DNA of 64,000 nucleotides from CAVTTH01 sp963737545 (GCA_963737545.1 CAVTTH010000003.1:930001-994000), one strand, 5' to 3'. Shown: positions 25,591 through 36,018, counted from the stretch's first letter. Notes: a model not told the origin generated them from the letters alone. A program made the numbers and translations.

Positions 25591-28500
25591 GTGGCCAAAT
25601 TTTTCATCAACCGACCCATCGTCGCGATGGTCATCTCGATCATCATGACCATCGTAGGCATCGCCTCCTACCTCAGCCTGCCGGTTGCGCAGTTTCCGGA
25701 CATCGTCCCGCCGGAAATCCAGGTAAAGACCACCTACACCGGCGCCGACGCCCTGACGGTGGAGCAGTCAGTAGCCACGCCCATCGAGCAGCAGATGAGC
25801 GGCGTGGACAACATGAACTACATGCAGTCCGTCAACGGCAACGACGGCACGATGAAACTCACGGTGAACTTCGCGGTCGGGACCGACGTGAACACCGACC
25901 AGATTCTCTCGCAGATGCGGAGCAATCAGGCTTCCTCGCAGCTCCCGCCGGACGTGAACAAATTCGGCGTGACGGTGCAGAAATCGACCTCTTCGCCGCT
26001 GATCATGTTCGCGCTCTATTCGCCGAAGGGCAGCTACGACAACATCTTCCTGGCGAATTACGCGAACATCAATTTGAACGACGAGTTCACCCGCGTGAAA
26101 GGCATCGCCAGCGTGACGGTTTTCGGCGCGGGCCAATACGCCATGCGCATCTGGGTGAAGCCGGATCAGCTCGCGAAACTCGGAGTGACGATCCCGGAAA
26201 TCCTTGATGCCGTGCAGAAGCAGAACACGGTGAATCCCGCCGGCACGGTCGGCGGCGAGCCGGTGCCGAAAGGTCAGGAATTCACCTACGCTGTGCGCGC
26301 GCAGGGTCGCCTGCAAACGCCGGAGGAATTTGGCGAGATCGTCGTCCGGGCGAATCCCGATGGGTCGATGCTGCGGGTGAAGGATGTGGGCCGCATTGAA
26401 CTCGGCGCGCAGAACTATGCGATCGGCGGCCGGCTGAATGGCAAGCCCGCCGCGCTCGTCGCGCTCTATCAGCTCCCCGGCTCGAACGCCATCGCCGCCG
26501 CCGCGGGCGCGAAAGCAACGATGAAGAAGCTGGCGGAGAAATTCCCCGCGGACCTCGCGTATGTCGTCTGCCTCGACACCACCCTCGCGGTCACCGAGGG
26601 CATGGTGGAAATCCAGCACACGCTGGTTGAGGCGTTGATCCTGGTCATCTTCGTGGTTTTCATCTTTCTCCAGGGTTGGCGCGCGACGCTCATCCCGTTG
26701 CTCGCCGTGCCGGTGTCGCTCATCGGCACGTTCGCGCTTTTCCCGCTCTTCGGGTTCACCGTGAACACGCTTTCGCTCTTCGGTCTCGTGCTGGCGATCG
26801 GCCTCGTGGTCGATGACGCGATCGTCGTGGTCGAAGCCGTCGAGCATCACATTGAGCACGGGCTTTCACCGAAGGATGCGACCTTCAAGGCGATGGAGGA
26901 AGTGAGCGGGCCGGTCATCGCCATCGCCCTCATCCTCGCCGCGGTCTTCGTGCCGACGGCGTTCATCCCCGGCATTACCGGCCGACTGTATCAGCAATTC
27001 GCAGTCACGATCGCCGTGTCCGTCATCATCTCGGCCTTCAACGCGCTCACCCTTTCGCCCGCGCTCTCCGCGCTCCTGCTCAGGCCGAAGAAAAAGGGCG
27101 GCGGCCTTCTGCAAAAATTCTTCGACTGGTTCAACCGGGTCTTCGGCGCGGCGACCAACGGCTACGTCGGCGTGTGCCGTTTCCTGATTCACAAATCACT
27201 CATTGCGATCATCCTCCTCGTCGGCTTCGTCCTTCTTACCGGAATGCTCGGCAAACGCATCCCCGGCAGCTTCCTGCCGGAGGAAGATCAGGGTTACTTC
27301 TTCGCCCAGGTTATCCTGCCCGATGCCGCTTCCTTCCAGCGCACGGACGAGGTCATGAAACAGTGCGAGCAGATTCTGCAGTCCACGCCTGGAGTTGAAT
27401 ACGTCAGCACGGTTACCGGTTACAACATCCTCACCGGAGTGAACACGAGCTACAGCGGCATGTTCTTCATCTCGCTTAAGGAATGGGGCGAGCGTAAAGC
27501 CCCGGACGAACAATACGCGGCCATCCTCAAGCACGTGAACGGCGCTCTAAGGAAGCTGCCCGGCGCGGCCGCCTTCGCCTTCTCGCCACCCGCCATTCCG
27601 GGCATCGGCGCGAGCGGCGGTGTGACGTTTCTCCTGCAGGATCGCGCCGGCAAAGATGTCGCTTTCCTCGCCCAGAATGTGGCGAAGTTCGTCGCCGCCG
27701 CCCGCGAAAAGAAGGAACTCGCTGCCGTGACGCCAATGTTCTCGCCCCAGGTGCCGCAGATTTTCCTGAACGTGGATCGCGACAAGGTGCTCAAGCAGAA
27801 TATCGATCTGAACGCCGTTTACCAGACGCTGCAGACCTTCATGGGCAGCTACTTCGTGAACTATTTCAACCGCTTCGGTCGCCAGTGGCAGGTTTTCGTG
27901 CAGGCGGAGGGCGACTACCGTACCAACGTCGAGCAGGTCGGGCAGTTCTTTGTGAAAAACAAGGACGGCGCGATGGTCCCGCTCAGCGCCATCCTCAACT
28001 CGAAACCCCTCAGCGGCCCCGAATTCACGATGCGCTACAACCTTTATCGCTCGGCCCAAATCAACGCCGCGCCCGCGCCCGGCTACTCGTCCGGGCAGGC
28101 GATGAAGGCGATGGAGGAAGCCTTCAAGGAATCCATGCCGAACGAAATGGGATTCGCCTATTCCGGCATGAGCTACCAGGAAAAGCGGGCCAGTGAGGGC
28201 ATTTCGCCGATGGTCATTTTCGGCATCTCGCTGCTTTTCGTTTTCCTCATCCTCGCCGCGCAATACGAGAGCTGGTCGCTGCCTTTCAGTGTGCTGCTCG
28301 GCACGCCCATCGCGGTTTTCGGCGCGTTCGCTGCGCTCATGGTCGGAAAATACGAAAACAACATCTATGCGCAGATCGGCCTCGTAATGCTCATCGGCCT
28401 CGCTGCGAAAAACGCCATCCTCATTGTCGAGTTCGCGAAGATGAAAGTGGAGGAAGGCCTCCCCCTTATCGAGGCCGCCCTCGAAGGTGCGAAGCTGCGT

Positions 28501-28761
28501 CTGCGCCCAATCCTGATGACCAGCTTCGCCTTCATCCTGGGCTGCGTTCCTCTGGCGAAGGCGAGCGGCGCCGGCGGACTGTCGCGGCAGGTTATGGGTT
28601 TCACTGTCATCGGCGGAATGCTCGCGGCAAGCTTTATCGCGATCTTCCTTATCCCGGTGCTCTTTTACTTGGTGGAGAAACTCAGGGGCCAGAAGCAACA
28701 CGCGCTGCCGGTGAGTCCACCGGCCGGACCTGCTGCGCCCGTGGCCAATCCCGCGCACTAG
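25591..28761 (+). CDS. RND multidrug efflux pump (HAE1, AcrB-like), 1056 aa
   Basis: GTG start (MAKFFINRPIVAMVISIIMT). Full-length with twelve membrane helices and two large periplasmic loops. The proton-relay Asp pair is present (GLVVDDAIVVVEAVEHHIEH), and FIPGITGRLYQQFAVTIA and AQIGLVMLIGLAAKNAILIV mark helices 6 and 11. Forms an operon with the adaptor. Uses proton influx to drive export of hydrophobic drugs or toxic compounds from the periplasm. The Ala/Pro-rich C-terminus is variable in the family. Confidence 0.93.
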   Translation: MAKFFINRPIVAMVISIIMTIVGIASYLSLPVAQFPDIVPPEIQVKTTYTGADALTVEQSVATPIEQQMSGVDNMNYMQSVNGNDGTMKLTVNFAVGTDVNTDQILSQMRSNQASSQLPPDVNKFGVTVQKSTSSPLIMFALYSPKGSYDNIFLANYANINLNDEFTRVKGIASVTVFGAGQYAMRIWVKPDQLAKLGVTIPEILDAVQKQNTVNPAGTVGGEPVPKGQEFTYAVRAQGRLQTPEEFGEIVVRANPDGSMLRVKDVGRIELGAQNYAIGGRLNGKPAALVALYQLPGSNAIAAAAGAKATMKKLAEKFPADLAYVVCLDTTLAVTEGMVEIQHTLVEALILVIFVVFIFLQGWRATLIPLLAVPVSLIGTFALFPLFGFTVNTLSLFGLVLAIGLVVDDAIVVVEAVEHHIEHGLSPKDATFKAMEEVSGPVIAIALILAAVFVPTAFIPGITGRLYQQFAVTIAVSVIISAFNALTLSPALSALLLRPKKKGGGLLQKFFDWFNRVFGAATNGYVGVCRFLIHKSLIAIILLVGFVLLTGMLGKRIPGSFLPEEDQGYFFAQVILPDAASFQRTDEVMKQCEQILQSTPGVEYVSTVTGYNILTGVNTSYSGMFFISLKEWGERKAPDEQYAAILKHVNGALRKLPGAAAFAFSPPAIPGIGASGGVTFLLQDRAGKDVAFLAQNVAKFVAAAREKKELAAVTPMFSPQVPQIFLNVDRDKVLKQNIDLNAVYQTLQTFMGSYFVNYFNRFGRQWQVFVQAEGDYRTNVEQVGQFFVKNKDGAMVPLSAILNSKPLSGPEFTMRYNLYRSAQINAAPAPGYSSGQAMKAMEEAFKESMPNEMGFAYSGMSYQEKRASEGISPMVIFGISLLFVFLILAAQYESWSLPFSVLLGTPIAVFGAFAALMVGKYENNIYAQIGLVMLIGLAAKNAILIVEFAKMKVEEGLPLIEAALEGAKLRLRPILMTSFAFILGCVPLAKASGAGGLSRQVMGFTVIGGMLAASFIAIFLIPVLFYLVEKLRGQKQHALPVSPPAGPAAPVANPAH

Positions 28762-28894
28762 GTGCCGTTTCCGCGCCTGATTTGAGCGAGAATACTGCAA
28801 TGATTCGCACAACCTAAATAGGTTCCTCGTCCGTCGCCAGAACAACAAAAGGCGAGCAATATCTTGCCAGACACGAAGACGAAGCCCGGTTCAG

Positions 28895-29124
28895 GTCAGT
28901 TCCAACCCAGCGGGAACCTGATTGATCCTGAGCAGATCAAAGGCGAGGGACGCATCCTCGTCAGGATAGAGCCCGAAGCCGATCTCTCAAATTACTTGGT
29001 TGTGCCGGGCAGCAACGCCCAGGTGGCGATTTACACGCACCACATGCATCACTTGGCCATCCTGCGGAAGGTGCTCCTCCGCATGAAGTCGTGGACGAAC
29101 TTCATCTTCGGCGACGGCCATTGA
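28895..29124 (+). pseudogene. Duplicated 3' tail of the HlyD-family gene
   Basis: Codes for a copy of the last 77 residues of the protein at 21296-22429 (GEGRILVRIEPEADLSNYLV, ending SWTNFIFGDGH). The last hundred or so bases differ from the original at only one position that I see, while the first part has many changes. An open frame can be started at a TTG at 28864, but there is no signal or coiled coil, so it is a remnant. Confidence 0.8.
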
Positions 29125-29168
29125 CCATCGCGATCATCCGTTAGGGACAACGCATTCTACCTCCGCGC

Positions 29169-29197
29169 TGTAGCCCTCGTCTCCGTGAGACGCTAGC
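29169..29197 (+). repeat. TGTAGCC-hairpin repeat, copy A
   Basis: TGTAGCC, then CGTCTC-CGT-GAGACG (stem 29178-29192). Confidence 0.65.
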
Positions 29198-29204
29198 TTT
29201 CTCT

Positions 29205-29318
29205 GGGGAGTGCACGCGGCCCGCGTGCCGGTTGTGGCGGCTCGCCACAACGAACTTTGAGGGGAGAACGCATTTCGGCGGGCCACCGAAATGGACACGC
29301 GAGCCGCGTGCGCTCCCC
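29205..29318. repeat. Large inverted repeat enclosing two hairpins
   Basis: The arms 29205-29220 and 29303-29318 match at 15 of 16 bases as inverted copies. Inside lie GTTGTGGCG/CGCCACAAC and CATTTCGG/CCGAAATG stems, so the whole can fold as a three-branched cruciform or RNA. Confidence 0.7.
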
Positions 29319-29330
29319 ACTCGAAAATGC

Positions 29331-29354
29331 TGTAGCCACGTCTCTGTGAGATGC
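29331..29354 (+). repeat. TGTAGCC-hairpin repeat, copy B
   Basis: TGTAGCC, then CGTCTC-TGT-GAGATG (one wobble pair). Confidence 0.65.
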
Positions 29355-29360
29355 GCGCGC

Positions 29361-29384
29361 GTCGCCCACAGGGCGACGGCTACA
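29361..29384 (-). repeat. TGTAGCC-hairpin repeat, copy C
   Basis: On the minus strand TGTAGCC, then GTCGCCC-TGT-GGGCGAC. The stem differs from copies A and B but the flank and loop are kept. Confidence 0.7.
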
Positions 29385-29400
29385 TAAGACGCGCAGGTGG

Positions 29401-29422
29401 ATCGGACAGTCCCGTGTCCGAT
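29401..29422. repeat. Perfect 8-bp hairpin
   Basis: ATCGGACA and TGTCCGAT around GTCCCG. No T-run follows, so not an obvious terminator. Confidence 0.55.
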
Positions 29423-29578
29423 GTTAGATTATTATCAACGCGTTAGGGACAACGCGTTCCAGCGCACCGCGCGCGTGGCGAATCAACCAATCGAACAAAA
29501 TATGCCTTAAGAAACGCAATAGACGATAGGCGCTTCGATGCCCCACCGAAGATTGTTGAGACAACAAAGGAGGCTGTT

Positions 29579-30547
29579 ATGAAACCAGCATTAATTGCGG
29601 TGAGCGTTGCTCTCTCAACTGCGCTGCTGTCGTGGAGCGTTCCTACTGCGTACGGCCGCGGTGGTCATGGAGGGGGAGCGGGTGGAGGTGGACATTATGC
29701 AGGCGGCGGCGGCGGACATTCCGGCTTTGCCGGTGCCCACGCACCCGGAGTAGGCCGGGGCTATGGTGGAGGAGTTGGCGGATACCACACAGGCGGCGCG
29801 GTTCGTACTTGGGGCGGTGTTGGTTCGAGCTATACTTCAGCGGGGATTCCAAGGAACCCGCATAGCTACGGGTCGTACTCGACGTTCCGTAATGGAACGC
29901 GCGGCGGGCAGTACGTTGGTCGAACCCCGTCGGGGATCAACCGTACGCATCAGTTTGCTGCGTCCAATCAGGCTCGGTATTCAAATTGGAATCCCGCGCT
30001 TCATAGTGGAAGAAATTGGGCAGGCGCAGGCACGGTGACGACGCGCGATGGTAGAAGCCATCCAGGCTCCTGGTCCCGGCATCATCCCGCGAACAGAAAC
30101 CAGTTCGGGTGGCAGACGCAGGAGAGATTACGCAACTGGCAGGGCAGAACGTCGAACTTTGCCGAGGCGCAACATCATCATGGCGAATACGGTCATCACC
30201 ACGGTCGCAATTGGTGGCACAATCGCTGCGACACCGTTATTCTCGTCGGGGGTGGTTATTGGGGCTGGTATGACGGCTGGTGGTATCCGGCCTGGGGTTA
30301 CGATCCCTACTATTCCTACTATGATTACGATGGCCCGATCTACGGCTACGATGGACTGACACCGGATGAAGCTGTCGCTAATGTTCAAAGCGAACTACAG
30401 AGACTCGGGTACTACTCTGGCTCAGTCGACGGAGTGCTTGGCCCGTTGACGCGGGACGCACTACGTCGCTATCAGCGTGATCAAGGGATCTCAGTGACAG
30501 GCGCGATTGACCAGCCCACTGCAACATCCCTGGGGTTAGACCAGTGA
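29579..30547 (+). CDS. Secreted Gly/His/Tyr-rich protein with C-terminal peptidoglycan-binding domain
   Basis: AAAGGAGG stands 7 bases before the ATG, the best ribosome-binding site in the window. Signal peptide (MKPALIAVSVALSTALLSWS), then a Gly-rich stretch at about 28-80, a His/Trp/Tyr-rich middle (HHGEYGHHHGRNWWHN, YWGWYDGWWYPAWGYDPYYS), and a PG_binding_1 domain at about 262-320 (VQSELQRLGYYSGSVDGVLG, then LTRDALRRYQRDQG). Probably anchored to the cell wall in the periplasm; biochemical role unknown. Hairpin repeats lie upstream. Confidence 0.82.
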   Translation: MKPALIAVSVALSTALLSWSVPTAYGRGGHGGGAGGGGHYAGGGGGHSGFAGAHAPGVGRGYGGGVGGYHTGGAVRTWGGVGSSYTSAGIPRNPHSYGSYSTFRNGTRGGQYVGRTPSGINRTHQFAASNQARYSNWNPALHSGRNWAGAGTVTTRDGRSHPGSWSRHHPANRNQFGWQTQERLRNWQGRTSNFAEAQHHHGEYGHHHGRNWWHNRCDTVILVGGGYWGWYDGWWYPAWGYDPYYSYYDYDGPIYGYDGLTPDEAVANVQSELQRLGYYSGSVDGVLGPLTRDALRRYQRDQGISVTGAIDQPTATSLGLDQ

Positions 30548-30641
30548 ATCAGGAGTGCGCCATCACATTGATGGCGCGCCAGGATTTATTTATCAGACTT
30601 TTCTGAATCGAGTTTCCCTCTCCGCGCTGTTGGCATTATCG

Positions 30642-32121
30642 TCAGTTCGCCTTTACCACACCGGGTGGCTTCCATGTTCCTTCACCAGGCGGCAGAATCG
30701 AGGGCGGTTCCGTCTTTGGCCAGTAAAGACGCATGACGAGATAGATGGTATCGTTAGGTGCGGGCAGCCAATTGGCTTCCTTGTCCGGCCCGGGGTTGTC
30801 TCTCTGGATGTAGAGGGTAAGCGAGCCATCTTCGTTCTTCTTCATGTTCGGCAGCATCGGTGAGTTGATGAGATAGCGGTTGATTGGGTTCTCGATCAGG
30901 AACTGGCTCTTGCCGTCATACATCGTCACGGACCAGAACGCACTCACCGGCGGGAGTTGCCCGGCCGGGAAGGTAAGCGTGTAGTTGTGCTTGCTGCCGT
31001 CAAGCGTCTCGCCGGTCGCATCCACGCGAGTCATCGGATACATCGCTTCGATCGCGTCGTTGCCATAGATGCCGCCCTTCGCTGCGGCGGCGCGCATCAG
31101 CCAATTGCCCTTGTAGAAATCGGCATCGCCAAAGAGCGAACCAACCTTCCATCCATCGATGTCTTTCATCCCGCTGTTCAGAACCTTGTCCACCTTGCCG
31201 TCGCCCTCCTTCATCGCCAGCAGGATAGCAGCCTTATGTTCCACCGAGAGATCCTTGAAGGCGAAAGTCTTGTCCGGTCCGATGCCGATGCTCGCCAGCT
31301 TGGCGCGGAGTTCCTTGGTATCAGGCGTCTCGGGCACGAATTGCAAGGCGGCGTCGAGGTAATCGTAGAAGTTGTCCTTAATGCCCTTGGTCGTCGCGGG
31401 GACGAACTCAATCTTCGGCGCGGCTGGCGGTGCGGGTTGTTTGAGGAATGGGGAAAGCGGCTGCGCTTTGTAACCCGCTTGCACCTTCACCACGTTCGGC
31501 ATGTCCTCGGCGTTGAAAAGCTGGGTGCGGAAAATCGTCAGCGCAAAGGGCGTGGTCGAGCGGAAGACCTTCTTAATTCCCGCCGGCGCCTCGCCTTTCC
31601 AGCCGGGTCCGACCACCAGGTAATCGCCGGGCTCATTCCCGGTCGCCCGGCTGCCGATGTAACCATAGTTATAGGCATTACCATCGACTAACTGCACCGA
31701 GTAATAACGTTCCTTCTCGACCGCAGGCACCGAGATGACTATCGGCTCCGCGCGCAGGTCGAGCCAGAGCATCGAGTAAGGCGTATCGCTATTCGGTGTG
31801 ACCACCGCCGTGTCTTTGTAAGTAAAGACCCGGGCCTCATTGTTGATCTGGTTGAAGGGCGCCTTGTACCTGCCCCGAGTTCTTGTCGACGCAGAACTCA
31901 TTCATCACCGCATAGTTCATCACGATCGGCAGGCCAAAGATGAATCCTTCCTCGGCGATGGCTTTGGTTTCCTCGATCCCAGGCACGCTGATTCCCGCCC
32001 GCTTGTCGGCTTGATCGGCAGCGGAGATGGCATCGCCTTTCCTGTCGCAGGCGGTGAAAGCGCCGGTAGTGATGGCACTCGCAAGCGCCAGTTCGAGGAT
32101 TTTTTGTTTGGTTATTTTCAT
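30642..32121 (-). CDS. DUF1254/DUF1214 family protein, one frame break
   Basis: Start MKITKQKILELALASAITTG at 32121, with a lipoprotein-like signal (AFTAC). The DUF1254 half begins EGFIFGLPIVMNYAVMNEF and continues TVVTPNSDTPYSMLWLDLRA, YYSVQLVDGNAYNYGYIGSR; the DUF1214 half ends with FWSVTMYDGKSQFLIENPIN and YIQRDNPGPDKEANWLPAP, all family hallmarks. The break near 31865 disappears if one G is removed from CAGGTAC, giving about 492 aa. Periplasmic or outer-membrane linked, enzymatic role unknown. A TCGTTAGG motif is at 30751-30758. Confidence 0.85.
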
Positions 32122-32286
32122 CGTTTTTGGACGTAGAGTATTTGGGGAATTTATCTCACCATCGTGGCGATATCATTCGGCAATCATGTGGCTCCGCCCG
32201 CTCCGCTGGGAAAGAAGCGCGACTCGTCGTTGTAACGGTCAATGGATTTTAGGAACAGAATGGCGATCGGGCAAGGACGCGGTCGC

Positions 32287-32658
32287 CTAACCTGCGGCGC
32301 GCTTTTTCGCGATCGCTTCCTGGATCTCCTGCTGGCGGATGGTCTGCAGCTTCTCGTATTGCGCCGGACTGAGAATCTTCTGCAACTCCGGCGCGCTTTC
32401 GTTGTGGATGGCTCGGAGTTGCCGCATCTTCTGCATCGGGGGAAGCGAAGAATTGTTCTTGATCGCCTTAAGCTTGGGAGCCTCCGCCTCGAGGATTGGC
32501 AGCAGCTTGACCTTTTGTTCGGGCGTAAGGTTGAGCTGTTTGGATAAGGTCTGCAGCTTCGCTGCTGCATCAGGATTCTGGCCCGGCGCAGCAGGAGCGA
32601 AGGTCAGAAACGCAGAAAGACAAACGGCGGACATCAGGAGTGTGAAATGTTTTCTCAT
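32287..32658 (-). CDS. Small Spy/CpxP-like periplasmic protein, 123 aa
   Basis: Start MRKHFTLLMSAVCLSAFLTF at 32658, giving a clean signal peptide; an upstream in-frame ATG at 32718 does not. The mature part is all-helical and charged: LNLTPEQKVKLLPILEAEAP, then MQKMRQLRAIHNESAPELQK and ILSPAQYEKL, the LTxxQ pattern of Spy-like stress chaperones. A GGACTAAAGTCG box lies 33 bases upstream. Confidence 0.6.
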   Translation of the reverse strand: MRKHFTLLMSAVCLSAFLTFAPAAPGQNPDAAAKLQTLSKQLNLTPEQKVKLLPILEAEAPKLKAIKNNSSLPPMQKMRQLRAIHNESAPELQKILSPAQYEKLQTIRQQEIQEAIAKKRAAG

Positions 32659-32690
32659 TGCCGGAGTATGCCTGGCAGCGCACACGTCGT

Positions 32691-32705
32691 CTAGGACTAA
32701 AGTCG
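32691..32705 (-). promoter_or_regulatory. Conserved GACT-WW-AGTC box, site 1
   Basis: GGACTAAAGTCGTAC (32694-32708) differs from the box upstream of sulfatase 3 (49534-49548) only in the two central bases. It lies about 33 bases before the Spy-like gene. Confidence 0.4.
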
Positions 32706-32799
32706 TACGAGAAAGCACATCGGCCGTCTCGTAAGAAACAGTCTCCGTGCGGGATTTGTTCTTGGCGCGAGAATCTCACTGATTATGAGGACCTCGACC

Positions 32800-33357
32800 T
32801 CAAGGATTCAATTTGTCCCTGACTCTGCTCGCCACCATTTTCTTGGCAAACGATAACAGGACCAGGGCGATTCCAGTAAGTAAGACTTGCAAACCAAGCA
32901 GGGTGCTGATGCCAACGGCTCCGGTTCCGATATTGAAAACCATCATCACAGCCGCTACTGCCGACAAGATACCGGCAAATATCATCGCCCATCCAAATGA
33001 ATTTCTGTTCTTGAGCGACCAGCCCGATTGTGCAAGCAACAAGCCGGTTAACAGCATCCACAATCCAAAAATCACGGTCAGTATTTTCATGGTGGCCAAT
33101 AATTTCAGGATCATGAGCAAGCCAAAAGCAGCGGTCAGAATACTCCAGAAGAGCGACATCCCTTCTCTTTCTGTTTTGTCAGCGGCCAGCCAGGCAAGAA
33201 TTCCTAACAAGCCAGCGCCCAGCACCAATAACCCACACCAAAGGGATATACCGGCCAGGACATCGACCGGGTTTTGAAAAATGTAAATGCTCAGGATGAT
33301 CAGCAAGACGCCCTGCAACAGGACCACCCACCATTTTCTGAATAATAGTTGTAACAT
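32800..33357 (-). CDS. HdeD-family (DUF308) acid-resistance membrane protein, 185 aa
   Basis: Six predicted membrane segments in three pairs, starting WWVVLLQGVLLIILSIYIFQ (the typical HdeD opening, NP-V-LA follows), then LSAVAAVMMVFNIGTGAVGI near the end. In E. coli, HdeD contributes to acid resistance at high cell density. It sits between the Spy-like gene and the first sulfatase on the same strand. It adds to the acid-stress genes on this window, though it is about 13 kb from the decarboxylases. Confidence 0.85.
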   Translation of the reverse strand: MLQLLFRKWWVVLLQGVLLIILSIYIFQNPVDVLAGISLWCGLLVLGAGLLGILAWLAADKTEREGMSLFWSILTAAFGLLMILKLLATMKILTVIFGLWMLLTGLLLAQSGWSLKNRNSFGWAMIFAGILSAVAAVMMVFNIGTGAVGISTLLGLQVLLTGIALVLLSFAKKMVASRVRDKLNP

Positions 33358-33405
33358 AATTATTGGTTCTAGTTGTGACCGCTCGCCTCCCGGACAAGCA
33401 TTTGG

Positions 33406-35911
33406 TCAGTCTGTGGCTTTGGCGACTGCATCAGCCGCGGCTTTCTGTTGCTCGGCCGTCATTTGGTTCGGGCCGAGTTTGTAGGTCAACTTGTCAATCG
33501 TGCCAGTGAAGCGGAACGGCAGCTTGTAACTGTCGTCCACTCCCGACCGGGTATCGCTACCGATATCGAAGCTCTCATCGATGGCCATGAGCATCGGAAT
33601 CGTGTGAGGGATCGTCTTTTTTGCGAACTCCTTGCCATCAATCGTCATCACGCCGGTGCCCCCCTTGCCGGGGCCGGGGCCGTCGTATTTGAAATCGAAC
33701 ACGATCGTGTGCTTGCCCGGCGAAAGCGCTCTCCCTAACCAGTCGTGCGCACCCACGCCGCCCTCCCAGCGGTATCGTTCCAAATCAAGGAGATTGTAGG
33801 TGAAGACCGGTTTGCCTTTGAGGAGGTAGAGGCCGTAACCGCCGAAGCGACCCCCCATCGTTGCGATCATTCCCTCCGCGCCACTTTTGGGAACGGTTAT
33901 CTCGGCCGTGATCGTGTAGTCCTTGTCCAAAATACTCGGCGCATTGCCGACGGGAATGTTGGCATTCTCACCTTTATAGGTGAATTCTGTCTTTCCTGCG
34001 ACCGCGCTTGGCCGTGGTGTAACCAGACGCGGCAGGATTGAGTTATCCAAAGGCAAGACCTGGTATTTCTCGGCTTCCGTCATGAATATCGCCTGCAATT
34101 CCTTGAGCTTGTCGGGATTCTTGGCGGCGAGATCATTGGCCTGCGAATAATCCTCGGCGATGTTGTAGAGTTCCCACTTGTATTCGTTCACGGGTGGCAG
34201 TGGCTTGGCACCGAGGAGCCAGACCGCCTCGGGCGGCGTGGTGCAGGCGTACCAGCCGTCGTGGTAAATGCCGCGGTTGGCGAACATCTCGAAGTACTGG
34301 GTGTCGCGCTTCGACGCCGCCTTGGCATTTGCTGAATCGAACGTGTAGACCATGCTCACGCCTTCGATCGGTTTTTGCTTGATTCCGTTGACCATGTCCG
34401 GGGCCTTGACGCCCGTGACTTCAAGGATGGTCGGCACGATATCAATCATGTGATGGAACTGCGTTCGGATGCCGCCTACGTCTTTGATGTGCCCGGGCCA
34501 CGAGATCACCATGCCCTGCCGGGTCCCGCCGAAATGTGAAGCCACCTGCTTGGTCCACTTAAAAGGAGTATCGAATGCCCACGACCAAGCCACCGACATA
34601 TGCGGATAGGTCGTGTCAGAACCCCAGCCTTCGTAATGCAACATCTGCGCTACCTCCGGCAGGGTTAAGATTCCATTGTAGGCAGTCATCTGGTTAAACG
34701 TGCCTTCCAGAGTGCCTTCAGCGCTCGTGCCGTTGTCGCCGCTAATGTAGATAATCAGCGTGTTGTCCAGCTTGCCCATGTCCTCGACCGCCTGGATGAC
34801 GCGACCGATCTCATTGTCAGTATAGGCAGCGTAGCCGGCAAAGTTTTCCGCCTCGCGGGCGTAGAGTTTTTTCTGCACGAGCGAGAGCGAGTCCCATCGC
34901 GGCAGTTTCGCGCCGCCATACTCAGCCTGACCGTCCGGCCATGGAGTAAGCTGGGTTCCCTCCGGGATCACACCAAGCCGCTTCTGGTTCGCAAAGATCT
35001 CCTCGCGCAATTTTTCCCAGCCCATGTCGAACTTGCCTTTGAATTTGTTTCTCCACTCCGCTTTCGGCTGGTGCGGCGAGTGGGTGCCGCCGGGCACGTA
35101 ATAGACGAAGAACGGCTGCTCGGGCGCCGCCGCGTTCAGACTGTTCATGTATTTGATGGCTTCATCCGCCATGTCGGTCGTGAGGTTGTAGCCCGGCTTG
35201 CCGATCCAGGGAAAAATCGGGGTCGTGTTTTGATAAAGATAGGGTGTCCACTGGTCGGTCTCGCCGCCCATGAACCCGTAGAAGTATTGGAATCCCATGC
35301 CGGTCGGCCATTGATCGAAAGGTCCGGCCGCGCTGTAGAGATAAGTTGGGAGTGTTATGGTTCTTGCCGAACCACGAGGTGGCATAACCGTTTTCTTTCA
35401 AGATTTCGCCGATCGTGGCGCTATCCTCACCGATAACAGAATCGTAACCGGGAAAGCCGGTCGACATCTCGCCGATGACCCCGTAGCCGACGGAGTGGTG
35501 ATTGCGACCGGTGATCAGCGCCGCTCGCGTCGGCGAGCAAAGCGCGGTGGAGTGAAACTGCGTGTAGCGTAATCCCGCCTTCGCGATACGGTCCATGGCC
35601 GGTGTCGGAATGACACCGCCGAAGGTGCCCGACACACCGTAACCCTGGTCATCGGTCATGATGAGCAACACGTTAGGCGCGCCTTTTGGCGGCACCACGC
35701 GCGGCGGCCAGTAGGCTTTGGAATCGGCCGCGCTTTCCTTGATCACGCCGCCAAACTTCATTGGTGGGGGCGGGAGTTCTTTTCCGTCGATCGTGACGGT
35801 GGCGTCGGGTGAACCGGGTGTGCCGGTGATTTGCTGGGCTCGCGCGCAGGTCGCGACTGCGATCACGGCCGCGACAGTCGCGCTAACAAGGATGCGTGTT
35901 TCTGCTTTCAT
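33406..35911 (-). CDS. Secreted arylsulfatase 1, one frame break
   Basis: Start MKAETRILVSATVAAVIAVA at 35911, signal peptide cut after about 26. GAPNVLLIMTDDQGYG gives the first metal-binding Asp pair (87-88), and LCSPTRAALITGRNHH carries Cys125, converted to formylglycine in Cys-type sulfatases. FVYYVPGGTHSPH and IYISGDNGTSAEG follow. The C-terminal region (from about 560) is a long beta-rich domain of this subgroup. The break near 35360 is repaired by removing one C from CTCCCAAC. About 835 aa, periplasmic. Hydrolyses a sulfate ester; substrate unknown. No sulfatase-maturating enzyme in the window. Confidence 0.88.
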
Positions 35912-36018
35912 AGGTTGGATTTGGTTGAATCTCCCGAACTAATGTGCGGGTGACGATTGATAATGTCAGAGCACCGCCATCTGGTTACCAGATTCTCAAA
36001 CTCCGCGTCAACCTGGCT

